Part shown: piece by piece, positions 10,531 to 20,632 of the stretch
How positions within the stretch are numbered: the stretch's first letter is position 1
Layout of the letters: each line of letters starts with the position of its first letter
Origin: Ascochyta rabiei
Taxonomy: Eukaryota; Ascomycota; Dothideomycetes; Pleosporales; Didymellaceae
Direction of reading: 5' to 3'
NCBI RefSeq assembly: GCF_004011695.2
Contig: NC_082414.1
Coordinates: forward strand, 310,001-374,000
DNA length: 64,000 bases
The notes under the pieces: generated by a model
Database searches by the model: none
Seen by the model: only the letters and a program-made list of their open reading frames with translations
Told to the model about the DNA's origin: nothing
Made by a program: the position numbers and the translations under genes

Positions 10531-10884
10531 GGGCGGCTCCTTGTAGCCGCCGGGGGATTTTTCCAAAATGCGTGAGAGGGGAATATACAGAGTCGACATG
10601 GCAACGCCGTGCCCAATGGTGCTTGATCGTGCCAGATGATAGGTGACCGAGTTGATGAAGCTCAACCAAGCCAGTGATAGTCTTACAGTGATGATATCAG
10701 CCAAGCCGATGATATCAACCAAGTCAATGATAGTCTTACAGAGCCCATGTTCATACAGCGCCGCCGTGTTGTACGAATTCGAGCCAAAGGTCGCTGAATG
10801 TGGGGAAGGAAGAAGAAGAGACGAAGAGATCAGGCCAGGGGGTGGCAAGGCAAGGAAAGCAGGCCAAGCCCGTGGACCCAGCGT

Positions 10885-11628
10885 CTAGGCGTTCTTGACG
10901 ACACCGACCTTGGCCGGGCGCAGGACGCGGCCGTTGAGCAGGAAGCCCTTTTGCTGGGTGAAGAAGACGATACCGTCCTCCTTGCCGGGCTGGGGGGCCA
11001 TGAAGACAGCCTCGTGGACGTTGGGGTCGAACTTGTCGCCGGCGTCGGAGGGGTCGAAGCGCTCGAGGCCGTGCTTCTTGAGGGTGTTGATGAGGATGCC
11101 GTCGGTCATCTTGACGCCCTCGTGCAGCGAGGTGAGGTCTGCGTTGTCGCCGTTGAGCTTCTCGGGGGCGACGGTGGACAGGGCGCGGTCGAGGTTGTCG
11201 ACCGACTCGACGAGGTCGCGGGCGAAGCGCTGGATGGCAAAGTCCTTGGCGGCCTTTGTCTCGCGGGCGGTGCGCTCCTGCAGGTTGCGGAAGTCGGCGA
11301 CGGAGCGCAGGTACTTGTCCTGGGGGCGGGGTCAGGCGGGCGGATGCAGGATGGAATACCAGCGCGGGCGTACCTTGAGGTCGACAATCTCCTTGTCCTT
11401 CTTCTCGAGCTGCTCCTTGAGCTGCGCCGACTCGTCCTTGGGCGCGTCCTCGGGTTTCGCAGCAGCCTCGCCCTCCTTGGCGGCAGGCGGGTCCGAGTAC
11501 CATCTGATGGCGGGCGCGGCGGCGCGTGTGCGTGTGCGTGTGTCTGCGACGTGCTGGCGGAGGGGCGCACAGGCGGCTGGGCGGGCGGCGGCCTGTCGCG
11601 AGGCGCGGAGGAGGCTTCTTTGGAACAT
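10885..11628 (-). CDS. MGE1: GrpE-type nucleotide exchange factor of mitochondrial Hsp70
   Basis: Two exons, 11628-11374 and 11319-10885, with a 54-bp intron (GTACGC donor, CCCAG acceptor); 229 aa. The start MFQRSLLRASRQAAARPAA is an Arg/Ala-rich mitochondrial targeting sequence. A long Glu/Lys coiled coil follows (LKEQLEKKDKEIVDLKDKYLR), then the GrpE core with ADFRNLQERT and the beta-domain signature ending in GFLLNGRVLRPAKVGVVKN. GrpE proteins release ADP from mitochondrial Hsp70 during matrix import and folding. Length agrees with yeast Mge1 (about 228 aa). It is divergent from the PrpF-family gene, with 250 bp between starts. The GC-rich opposite strand carries long open shadow frames. 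Confidence 0.96.
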
Positions 11629-11878
11629 TGTGTGAGGTGTGTGAGGTGTGTGAAGGTCGGGTGCGACGCGGGAGAGGGTGCAAGAGGCGCAAGAGATGCA
11701 AGTGATGCGAGTGATGATGCGGAGGCAGAAGCTCCCAGAAACAAAATTTCCGACGTCGCCGCCGAGGGACCGTGCGACCAGCGACGGGCGATGAGCTGCG
11801 GGTCGCACCTCGGCCTGGCTTCCCGTGCCCAAGCGCCCTCCACGCCTCGCAAGCTTCGCGGGGTCATGAGTGAGCGCG
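11629..11878. promoter_or_regulatory. Shared divergent promoter region (MGE1 / PrpF-like gene)
   Basis: 250 bp between two outward-facing start codons. On the minus strand, tracts close to MGE1 repeat short ACACC-type motifs (cacacctcacacacctcacac near 11634-11655). No TATA box is obvious. Confidence 0.5.
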
Positions 11879-13651
11879 ATGAGAGCCTCGCCCTCGCTGT
11901 CTCTGCGCATCCGAGCCCACACCACCCGCCCTGACGCCCCGCGACCCAGGGCCCCCGTCCAGGCCGCCGTCCCCGCCGCCTACTACCGCGGCGGCACCTC
12001 GCGCGCCGTCCTCTTCCAGCCCCAGCACCTCCCGCACGACCGCGCAAAATGGCCGTCCCTGTTCCGCCAGGTCATGGGCAGCGGCGACCCCTACGCCCGC
12101 CAGCTGGACGGCATGGGCGCCGGCATCTCGAGCCTCAGCAAAATCTGCCTGGTCGAGCCACACGGCGCGCGCCCCGTCGTCCCTCAGCAAGCCGTGGCCG
12201 ACAGAGTCGCTCGCCGCTCCGTCGATGGAGCCCGCCGGCTTCTTGACCACCTCGCCGCCCGCGGAGATGCCGTGGACGGGGTGGACATCGACTACACCTT
12301 CGTGGGCCTGGGCATCGAGGGCGACGAGCTCCATGTCGCTGCCAACTGCGGCAACATGAGCAGCGCCATTGGCCCCTACGCCTACAACGCCGGCCTGCTG
12401 CCTCCACGCACCTACGCCAAGGGCGACGGCCCCGTCACCGTCGCCATTCGCAACACGAACACGCGCAAACTCATCCACGCCACCTTCGACGTCGCCGGCG
12501 GACAGGCGGCCGTCGTGGGCGACTACTCCATCGACGGCGTCACGGGGCCCGGCGCGAAGATCAAGCTGGACTTCAAGCACCCCTACGGCAGCAAGACGGG
12601 CAGACTCCTGCCCACCGGCAACAAGGTCGACCGCATTCTCGACTACAACGTCACCTGCGTCGACGGCGCCAACCCCTGCATCTTCATCCGCGCAGGCGAC
12701 CTCGGCCTCGACGGCACCGTCCTGCCCAGCGACTTCAACAAGCTGCCAGACAAGCTCGCCCTGCTCGAACGTATCCGCAAAGCCGCAGCCGTGGCCATGG
12801 GCATCGCCCCCACCGAACACGCCGTCCCGCGCACCATCCCCAAGATCGGCCTCATCTCCATGTCCTCGACCCATCCCGTCCTCTCCGGCCAGACACTGCA
12901 GACCTCGCAGACCGACCTCGTCGTCCGATTCCTCTCCGACACGCAGCCACACCGCGCCATCCCCCTCACCGCAGCCTTGACCACCGCAGTCGCCGCCCGC
13001 ATTCCCGGCACCCTGGTCGAACAGATACTCGCCCCTGATCCCGTCATGGACGGTGCCATCACAATAGGCCACGCCAGTGGGAGGTTGCACGTCGACGCCA
13101 CCATGGACGACAAGGACAAGCTCACGCCCATCAACGGAACCGTGTACCGGACAGCCAAACGGCTCTTCGAAGGCTCCACCTTCTGGACCGAACCCACGCC
13201 GAACGCACCAGCAGAAAGGGCTCTGCGCAGCGTCTACGGAACCGACGGCACTCACTCGCTCGGCATGGCCTTTGTGCTCGAGACCCGTGGCCAGTCCACC
13301 AAGCACTTGTGGGCAGGAGAAAAGCCGGAGCGCTCCGAGTCGTCGAGTCCTCTACCCAACACCACCGACACCACAAAGTCCTCAGACACCTCGCCCCTCT
13401 CCGCAAAAGCCACACAGTGGCGCCAATGGGCCAAGCGACACTCGGCTGAACAGAGAAGCCTGCGCTCCACCGCCAACCAGCGAGCGAGAGAGGAGGAGAG
13501 AAAAACGGAAGACGGCCGCGTCCAGTCCACAACAAGACCTCAGGGCGGACAAGTCTGGGTCGGGGGGAGAGATACAGAAGAAAGCGACGCCGTACGGGAA
13601 GAAATGGCATCCCGCGACCGCGCGAGAGAGGTTCGGTGGAGCAGGAAGTGA
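11879..13651 (+). CDS. PrpF/DUF453-family isomerase with atypical insertion and C-terminal extension
   Basis: One uninterrupted frame; the first ATG is at 11879 and gives 590 aa. Family hallmarks are RGGTSRAVLF (about residues 39-48), the GSGDPYARQLDGMGAGISSLSK stretch, VDIDYTFVGLGI and NCGNMSSAIGPYAYNAG. PrpF proteins are diaminopimelate-epimerase-fold enzymes such as 2-methylaconitate isomerase and 4-oxalomesaconate tautomerase. Two oddities stand out. Between SLSKICLVEP and VDIDYTF there are about 40 extra residues where relatives have about ten, which could be a real loop or an unrecognised intron (no good GT...AG pair was found). After TVYRTAKRLFEGSTFW, where the family normally ends, a further 140 or so polar residues rich in Ser/Arg/Glu follow. 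The first 25 residues are Arg-rich and may be a targeting sequence. Exact substrate unknown. Confidence 0.82.
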   Translation: MRASPSLSLRIRAHTTRPDAPRPRAPVQAAVPAAYYRGGTSRAVLFQPQHLPHDRAKWPSLFRQVMGSGDPYARQLDGMGAGISSLSKICLVEPHGARPVVPQQAVADRVARRSVDGARRLLDHLAARGDAVDGVDIDYTFVGLGIEGDELHVAANCGNMSSAIGPYAYNAGLLPPRTYAKGDGPVTVAIRNTNTRKLIHATFDVAGGQAAVVGDYSIDGVTGPGAKIKLDFKHPYGSKTGRLLPTGNKVDRILDYNVTCVDGANPCIFIRAGDLGLDGTVLPSDFNKLPDKLALLERIRKAAAVAMGIAPTEHAVPRTIPKIGLISMSSTHPVLSGQTLQTSQTDLVVRFLSDTQPHRAIPLTAALTTAVAARIPGTLVEQILAPDPVMDGAITIGHASGRLHVDATMDDKDKLTPINGTVYRTAKRLFEGSTFWTEPTPNAPAERALRSVYGTDGTHSLGMAFVLETRGQSTKHLWAGEKPERSESSSPLPNTTDTTKSSDTSPLSAKATQWRQWAKRHSAEQRSLRSTANQRAREEERKTEDGRVQSTTRPQGGQVWVGGRDTEESDAVREEMASRDRAREVRWSRK

Positions 13652-13705
13652 TGGCATGGATGGATTCTGTACGCTGTAGCAGATCAAAGTAACCTACATC
13701 ACGGT

Positions 13706-13770
13706 GAAAGAAAAGAAAAGAAAAGAAAAGAAATGAAATGAAATGAAATGAAATGAAATGAAATGAAATG
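13706..13770. repeat. Pentanucleotide microsatellite (AAAAG)n-(AAATG)n
   Basis: About five GAAAA units switch to about eight GAAAT units, immediately downstream of the PrpF-like stop codon. The unit change suggests a single substitution that was then amplified. Confidence 0.9.
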
Positions 13771-14132
13771 ACAAGGTCAAAGCAGATTAGACATGGATCG
13801 ACTTCTTTCTACGGATGGGAGTGGGTTGGTCTTTGTTTTATGCGCGCACTTACTACAACACTATTCTATCTCTCTTCTCTCTTCTCCCTTCTTCTACCTA
13901 TTCTAATTAATATATATACAAACTCAAACATACCATCTCTTATCTCTCTTTATCCACCTAGTGTAGTAAACATGTGTTCGAACTTGTATATACCATACAG
14001 TCTCTCATCTCTCTTTATCTGTCTGTGACAATGAATGTATATGAATATGACATCTTACATGGACCATCTCTCTTCTCACCCACGACGACTATACTCAAGC
14101 ACGCACGTGATCAACATCTTTGGGAGACTGTA

Positions 14133-14161
14133 TGTGAGTGTGGGTGTGGGTGTGGGTGTGT
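14133..14161. repeat. GTGGGT simple repeat
   Basis: gtgtgggtgtgggtgtgggt run within a gene-poor region. Confidence 0.85.
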
Positions 14162-16161
14162 GACTTGGGAATTCATACATCCACTCCACCGCGCCATCCA
14201 CCTCCGCCCACAACCCTGCATCGCACTCTCACGCATAGCCACGTCCTCGCATCGAAGCGAAAAGCGCCACGCCTCTCGCCGAGATCAAGTCGGGCGTTTA
14301 GCCTCGTCAACTCCGCCCGCGCTTCCCGAAGAGCGCCATCGCACCATCGACTCAACAATCTTCCGTCTTCTGGATTCGGGCATCCTCTCTTCCAAGCCGC
14401 GCGATACCCTGACGGCCGCAAACTTTATGCACAGCATCCAGCGCGAGGCGGCGCACGGCAATGCAGGGTCTGCTGGGGAGGGTTTGCGCCCTTCTATCGG
14501 GCCTGCTTCACGTGTGGATTTGCAAATACGAACGAGGGGCGGGCGATGGGTGCCAAGTACGGGATTGCGCATATACATAGAGTTTCGCTGGACGAGAGGC
14601 CATCGGGCTTTTTCGAGGCGGCTAGCTTCGTGGCGTCGAGTCCCTGCGTCAAAGCGTAAGCGTGATAAAGCCTCCGACGTGTGGTAAGCCGGTGCTAAGC
14701 CGCAGCACTGTGGGGATGGCGGGTTGGTTGTCGACATCCTATGCTTGCTTCACCTCGAGGTATCGATCGGCCTTGGGAATATCCATCCTGGTGCGTGCGG
14801 TCTTGTAGCTGTAGCTATTGCTCCACAGTTATTTTCGGTGCCGTTGGAGACTAACGTTTGTCTCTACATGGCCGATCTTGTCGCCAGTTGAACGATAGGC
14901 GCATTCGTTTAGTCCTGTAGAGCATCCAATCGCATTGGAAAGAGGCTGTAGGAACCAGAGTGCAGTGCATGAGTCAGAATGCTGATCACAAAATCGTTGC
15001 ATACTCATGAGAGTTAATTGCAAAAGCGAGATGATTCGAAGCGGGAAGATCATACACCTGCATTGTCAAAACACCGGTTGCGGTAGTGCATATCTGATGC
15101 CGAGTGAGTGTTCGAGCAGCGGTCGTGCGAGCTTGGCTATCCCGTTGAAAGCTTGGATAGGTATCCTTGAATACTAACAGTGCGATCTGTGGACCCTGAG
15201 AGCCTGACCCTGAGCTCGCAGGATCACCGTGCAATCTCCGCGATACCTCAAGGGCGGCTCCAGATACGGGACACAAAGTTGAAGCGGATGCGAAACCACG
15301 TGGACAAGAAGCACATCAAGGCTAGTGACGATACTTCCCACAACCGTCCGTGATAGCTAGCTGCAAGCACAGGAAAATTGGGGTTGCGGGCCTCCCGAAC
15401 AGGATATTACTTAGGCTTTGCACGAGCCACCGGAAGGACAGATCCGCTCAGTTGCTTATGGTCGTCTGGTAATGCAGTGTGCATGACTCATGGATGTCTG
15501 GCATTTCGACGGGAGGCACTGCACGCGAAGATGACTTCCATTTCGTTCGCAGATCTCGGACGTGTGTACGGATTCAGTAAAGACAGACCCGTTTTAGTGT
15601 ACCAGATTGCGAATGGAGGATGGAACAAGTTTGGCCCGCTTGCGGACCGAAGAGAACGTTGAAGTCGTGCTGAATCCACCTGGAGTACAACGCGGTCAAT
15701 TTCGTGGGCGACCAGAATGTCGGCCAGGTTGCAGATGGGGAAGGAAAACGAATTCGGATCGATTATACTTGGCTGGTTTGACGATGATATAGAGTTTGGC
15801 CGGTGCGGTCCATGTCGTAACTAGCTACGTTAGCGTAATGCGCACATTAGCAAAACGCATGTTGCGCGCTTTGCCACGAATGTCAGACTTTTTGACAGCT
15901 GGTTAGTCTTCTGCCACAGCCTAGCGAGGCACAAGATTTGGAAGTTCGCAGTCATTAATGTGGGTGCAAAGCGACAATGTCTCATCTCTTGGCAGCAGTG
16001 GCTTCACCACAGTGACGGAAGATCTCGATAATGGAGAATGCAATGGCTCTTTAGACTCATCAAGACAGCCTTGAATCGGTAAAGTCGCAATGTAGTTTTG
16101 ACCATACTCCTGAACGCCAGTAATGAATGAACGCACGGGCTCTTTATGGGGTATACCGCGT

Positions 16162-17636
16162 TTAATCAACGGGCGCATGCTTGAAGAGGAAAGATACACT
16201 CTCGCCGTTGTGGGTACGTCTGCAGGCCTCGGCGAGCTGTACACGTCGTCAGACGATACCGCTTGTTCAATCGCCATGTGATTACTTACAGTGGGGCTGA
16301 TGTCGATCGTCTCAATGCGGTCGCACATCTCCTTCTTCTCTTCGTGGGGTACCGTGTTGGTCACAACAATCTTCTTGAGCCTGCTACCGTTCAAAGCTTC
16401 GATGGCGGTTCCACTCAAGATACCATGCGTGACAATGGCGATAGCGTCCTTCGCGCCGCCCTGGTCAATCAAGACACTTGCGGCTTTGACAAGAGTACCG
16501 CAGGTATCCGCCATGTCGTCGACAAGAATAGCAGTCTTGCCGGCTACCTCTCCAACAAGTGTCATTCTGGAGACCTCGTTTGGCCGGGTGCGTTCTTTGT
16601 GGATAAGCGCAAATGGCAAGTTGAGGCCATCAGCGATGGATGTTGCTCTGCATCCCAGTTAGCACGACACGACCGAAAATGGCGCACTCAGCATCCGGGG
16701 ACCCAGTCTATTGTCATCAATTGCAGAAGAGTCACACCCCCATGTAGATCCGAAAGAGCAAGTTTCACGAGGGGTCGTCTCATGAGAAGAAGATCCTTAC
16801 CGCTTGGCACCTCCGGCATCAGGGCTGACAATGACACAGTTCTTTACGTCCAGGTTCTCGCGAATCCATCTCAGCGTACTAGGCTCTGCGTAGAGATTGT
16901 CTACAGGAACGTTGAAAAACCCTTGGATTTGACTGGCGTGAAGATCCATAGTAATCACGTGGTTGCATCCGGCAGTTTGAAGCATGTTGGCCATCAGCTT
17001 GGCTGTGATGGGGGCACGGGACTTGTCCTTCTTGTCCTGGCGGGCGTATGGGAAGTTCGGAAGGACAGCAGTAATACGGCGTGCAGATGCGGTTTTGCAT
17101 GCGTTGATCATGATCAGGAGCTCCATGAGGGCATCGTTGATGTCGCCAGGTGGGGTAGATTGCAGGATGAACACTGTCGTACGATGAGTTACAGTAGATC
17201 TGCATGATCCGCGTGGCGGTGCATACCATCTTCATCTCTGACAGATTCACCGATAGTGACGGAGGTTTCTTGATTCGAGTACTGAAGGACTAGAATTTTC
17301 GTGAGTTCAATCCCCAGCCTACGATTAGTTGTTAGTAGTGTCATGGGAGATCAAAATGTCCAAGATCGCCCATGTTCGTGGGGCATTTGAGCCCGGACGC
17401 TGAGTTGAGAGCGGCAGCAAAGTCCCGCAAGCCGCAGGCTGCAAGCCGCAGGCTGCAAGCCGCCAGTGTCATGTTTGTCGTTCCTGTAAAGCACAAATGC
17501 AGTTGTCGACGCACAGCCAGCATGCCAAGGAGAGCTTTCGGTCGTCCGGAGTCGGTTGAACGTACCTGTCAGCTACTAGTTGGGCGAGCTGAGGGTAGCT
17601 GTTGCCAGTAAGCAGCTTGATGCTGTTTGTCGCCAT
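16162..17636 (-). CDS. PRS: Ribose-phosphate pyrophosphokinase (PRPP synthetase)
   Basis: Five exons: 17636-17566, 17318-17227, 17173-16801, 16647-16290 and 16236-16162, giving 322 aa, the usual family length. Introns are 247, 52, 153 and 53 bp, all GT...AG, and every junction keeps frame. The product starts [20 protein letters not shown] and contains SNQETSV...[28 protein letters not shown], the SPDAGGAKR loop and the PRPP-binding signature [11 protein letters not shown]. The last exon supplies [18 protein letters not shown]. The enzyme transfers pyrophosphate from ATP to ribose 5-phosphate, feeding purine, pyrimidine, His and Trp synthesis. Fungi have several paralogues acting as hetero-oligomers; the DTCGT variant resembles the PRS2/3/4 group. 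The long first intron holds tandem GCAAGCCGCAGGCT units. Confidence 0.96.
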
Positions 17637-18890
17637 GGTGATGATACGTGGTGAGTGCGTCGCTGCAATTATTCGAAATTGAAACTTTTCGAGTCGGTTG
17701 TGCACGGACCACTCACCCCCGCCAAGTCGGAACCCTGAATTGGAGTGGGCGACCCCAGCACATTTACTGTCGTCCCTGGACCGGGACTCCGTTCTCATCG
17801 AACATTTTCTGACGGAGAGCAGGTCAAGCTTATCACATGTAGAGCTCCCTTGCTATGCATTGCTTGGGCGATGTCACCTAATAGGCGTCTCCAGTCAGGG
17901 TTTTCCTGTCCAAAGAGGCCAGACCTACCATGTCGAGCTACAGCTTTGCCAAAGGTGATAGCCAACACCCAAAACAATCTGTTACTTCATTCTCCACACG
18001 CATGGCATTATTTACGCCAAGTGTACCCACATGCAAGCCGAGATCCGGACAGCTCGTAGTTTCGCGTTATGATGTCACATTAGAATTTCTTCTCGTGCTC
18101 TCGATCCTACAGAAGTGTCAGGGACCTTGCATGGCCCCCGCATATCTTTACACATCGGGTACCTGCTGTGAGTGCTCCTATGCCGTTGAAACGTACTATA
18201 GCCGTAATCGCATACTTCTGGTCTCACGATGACCTCAACGGACGCTTCCTTGTTCTTGGACTAGACGTCATCCCAAAGACGCAGGTGCATGTTGCCGACA
18301 CCCTTGCCTCTCTGTCCCGTGGAGTGGAATTTGAAATCACATCGTTACAGGGTTGCTGTACTCACTGAGCTTGTCGTAGTGGACAACAATGATTGGAGGA
18401 GTCTACCTTCGGCATCCAGCCTGCGGGGGTTTGAAGCCGGTGGCATCGCAGGTAGCCAGCCAGTCAGTTTTCGTTTGCGTGAAACGGAAGGAAGCGTTTG
18501 ACATGTGAATGTATTCTGGATTCTAAGGCTCTTGTGGAGCGGTCTCCGGTATATGCTACATCATGTTGCAGTGCTCTGCCGTGTTTTCAATCGAGCCGTC
18601 CAACATGAAACACCCCAAGCATGTCATCATCAGCAGCCTTGCAACAAAAGAACATTGTTAAGTACTGAAAGCTAAGCCGTCCGGGTATCGGTTAAAATCA
18701 AAATAGAAATGGAACACCAACACAGACGATGTTGTACGAGTCAGCCAGAAGAAATAAAAAGAATGAGTGATACAAGTCGTGATAATGTCGTGGGATGTTC
18801 TCGAAGTCGTGACCTAATATTAGTAAGGTGCCGCATAGGGCAGGGTGAGGTCATGGTCGAAGAAGATAGGATAGAAGGCAGCAAGAAGCC
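17637..18890. other. Intergenic, no gene recognised
   Basis: Upstream flank of PRS and 3' flank of the coiled-coil gene (both on the minus strand). Frames here are under about 105 codons and carry no motifs. Confidence 0.5.
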
Positions 18891-20632
18891 TTAGCAGGTT
18901 TGCTCGCACATCTGACTAATGGCTTTCTCGATGTTGGAGAACAGGTTAAGCACGTGGCCGTCCGCGTATATCTTGATTGATTCCGTTTCCTTCAGTTGAG
19001 CGCGGACAGGGCTGTCCTCTGCTTTGACGGGGCTTCGCGGTGGGGTGGTCTCTGCCGTATCGCGGCGCATAGCAGGGCTCAGTACTATAGCTGCGGCTAC
19101 GTGCTCAAGTAGCTTTTGCCGGAGGCGCAAGCGTCGGTTCTCGGATTGCTCTAATTTGGCAATGAACTCATCAATGGAGTTGTCCAGCTCGGCAAGTGCT
19201 TCTTCCTGTTTGAGAAGAGACTCGCGGGAGAAAATAGCAGTCTCTCCACGTTTGAGATAAGAGATCATGCGGCTGTGAAGCTTCTGACGTCCTGCTCGCA
19301 GGGATTTGTATGTCCTGCGAAGATAGTCGCAACGTTCATCTAAAGCGCGGAGTTCCTGTGGTGATGTCAGTTGCCGTGTTTGAAATGATGGTGGAGGCAC
19401 GACTGACCCTAGACATAGATGCTACATCCCCCTTGTTCAATACTTCGAAGTTGCCAGCCTGCTCGTAAGCCTGCTTGTGAAGTGTCTCCTGGTCGGCATT
19501 ACTCATGCGACCCGACGCTTCAGGCACGCGCATGCCTCGTGGAAGTGTCCATTTATCAGTTCCCTGGCCAGCAGGACCAAGAGACTCCGAGGCAGTCCGG
19601 CTGTGTGATCTCTTGGTGGTGCGCTGAGCAGGACGACCACGATCCATGATTGATGACTCTGACGTGTTACGGGTGTGCGACGAGCCTTGAGTTGTGAGTG
19701 GGTCTTGCTTCTCAACCCGCGGTGAGCTTCGTGGTGACGCTGTGCGGAAGGAGTTTGACACTGCTGATGAAGGAGTTGAAAGGAGTGTCCCTGTTTTCGG
19801 CGAGCGTCTCACATCAGTTGCACTGAGAAGAGTAGCACCGCTCGATGCCGCAGACGCTGGCGTTGTGAGTGGAGTTCTGCTCGATTTGGAGCTGAGCTTA
19901 AGAGGAGTTGGCGATCCCTTGCGTTCGACAGCCGGCGACTTGGGAGGTACCTCAGGTGGCAGGGCTGAGTTTCTTGTATCAACACTCAGTGACGGCTTCG
20001 CACCAGGACTAAGGATTGGAGAAAGTGACGGTCCAGCAGCGCTGGGCAACTCTTGGGGAAGGGTGGGAGTTGTTTGCTGCGCCAGAACAGGGGTGGGTCC
20101 AGTAATACAAGAAATCATCGCATCGCCAAAGGGACCAGCCCTCCAATTTGTGCCCGGGGCACTATTGGACCTCTCATGACCGAAGTTATCATACGAAGGC
20201 CTGCGTAGAGGTGGTCTGCCGGGAATTGTTGCTTCAACGTGTTAGTGGTTAGGGTTGGATGCAGCCCACATGGTACTTACGAGAATCAACAAGCATTTCT
20301 TGGACCGTTGTCATGGTACTCGATATCTCGGGAACGCTGACTTTCCTCCTCCTCGACATTGAGCCTGCACGCTGCCAGAACGGCACAGCCTCTGGTAGAA
20401 CAGCTGTATCACTGAGTGATGTGCCGGAGCGGCTAACAGACAGGGCCGCCAGCTTATCAGACGACTCTCCGGCAGCAAGCTTGGGTGATGGCCAAATTTG
20501 GTACCTGGAGGCAGTCTGAGGAAGGTTGGTGGTGGGTGGGCTTTTGATCAGAGGCGCACTTGATACGCTCAGGTCTCTGGAAGCCTGAAGGTCTCTTAGC
20601 GAAGTGGACCGGCGAGGTAGATGGAAACTCAT
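18891..20632 (-). CDS. Ser/Pro-rich protein with C-terminal coiled coil, unknown function
   Basis: Three exons, 20632-20281, 20231-19408 and 19355-18891, with 49- and 52-bp introns (GTAAGT...AAG; GTCAGT...CACAG with a CTGAC branch-like site); 546 aa. Residues 1 to about 380 are low-complexity, rich in Ser, Pro, Thr and Arg, with many S/T-P sites ([24 protein letters not shown]), suggesting a phosphorylated disordered region. The last 150 residues are ordered: [23 protein letters not shown] then a Leu/Glu heptad segment ([19 protein letters not shown]) predicted to be a coiled coil, then a second SP-rich linker. The layout suggests a cytoskeletal or septin/spindle-associated adaptor, but this is only inference; I do not recognise the family. 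Confidence 0.8.

Larger units (their letters stand above)
9711..10884. other. Gene-free, repeat-rich AT-biased spacer
   Basis: No gene is supported. Two minisatellite blocks and a short tandem run are listed separately. Another direct repeat (tgatagtcttacag near 10675 and 10729) brackets two gatgatatca(g/a)ccaag units just downstream of MGE1. Confidence 0.6.
13652..16161. other. 2.5-kb gene-poor interval
   Basis: Contains a pentamer microsatellite, a CT-rich pyrimidine tract (about 13858-14040) with a partly repeated atctctctttatc block, and a GTGGGT run. A 173-codon frame (14138-14659) includes CRVCWGGF...CFTCGF but starts inside the GTGGGT microsatellite and shows no family match, so I do not call it. 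The stretch 14700-16161 shows nothing recognisable except the 3' flank of the PRPP synthetase gene. Confidence 0.5.

Noticed and set aside
10751..12047. Several long frames of both strands over MGE1 (up to 378 codons)
   Set aside because: Shadows of the GC-rich GrpE gene and its promoter; the minus-strand spliced model explains the locus fully.
11864..13306. 480-codon minus-strand frame opposite the PrpF-like gene
   Set aside because: GC-rich mirror frame dominated by Gly, Ala, Val, Asp; the plus strand carries clear PrpF motifs. No recognisable content antisense.
13974..14687. Candidate genes of 237 and 173 codons
   Set aside because: They begin in pyrimidine-rich or GTGGGT simple repeats, lack splice logic and match no family; only the Cys-paired patch was kept as a low-interest finding.
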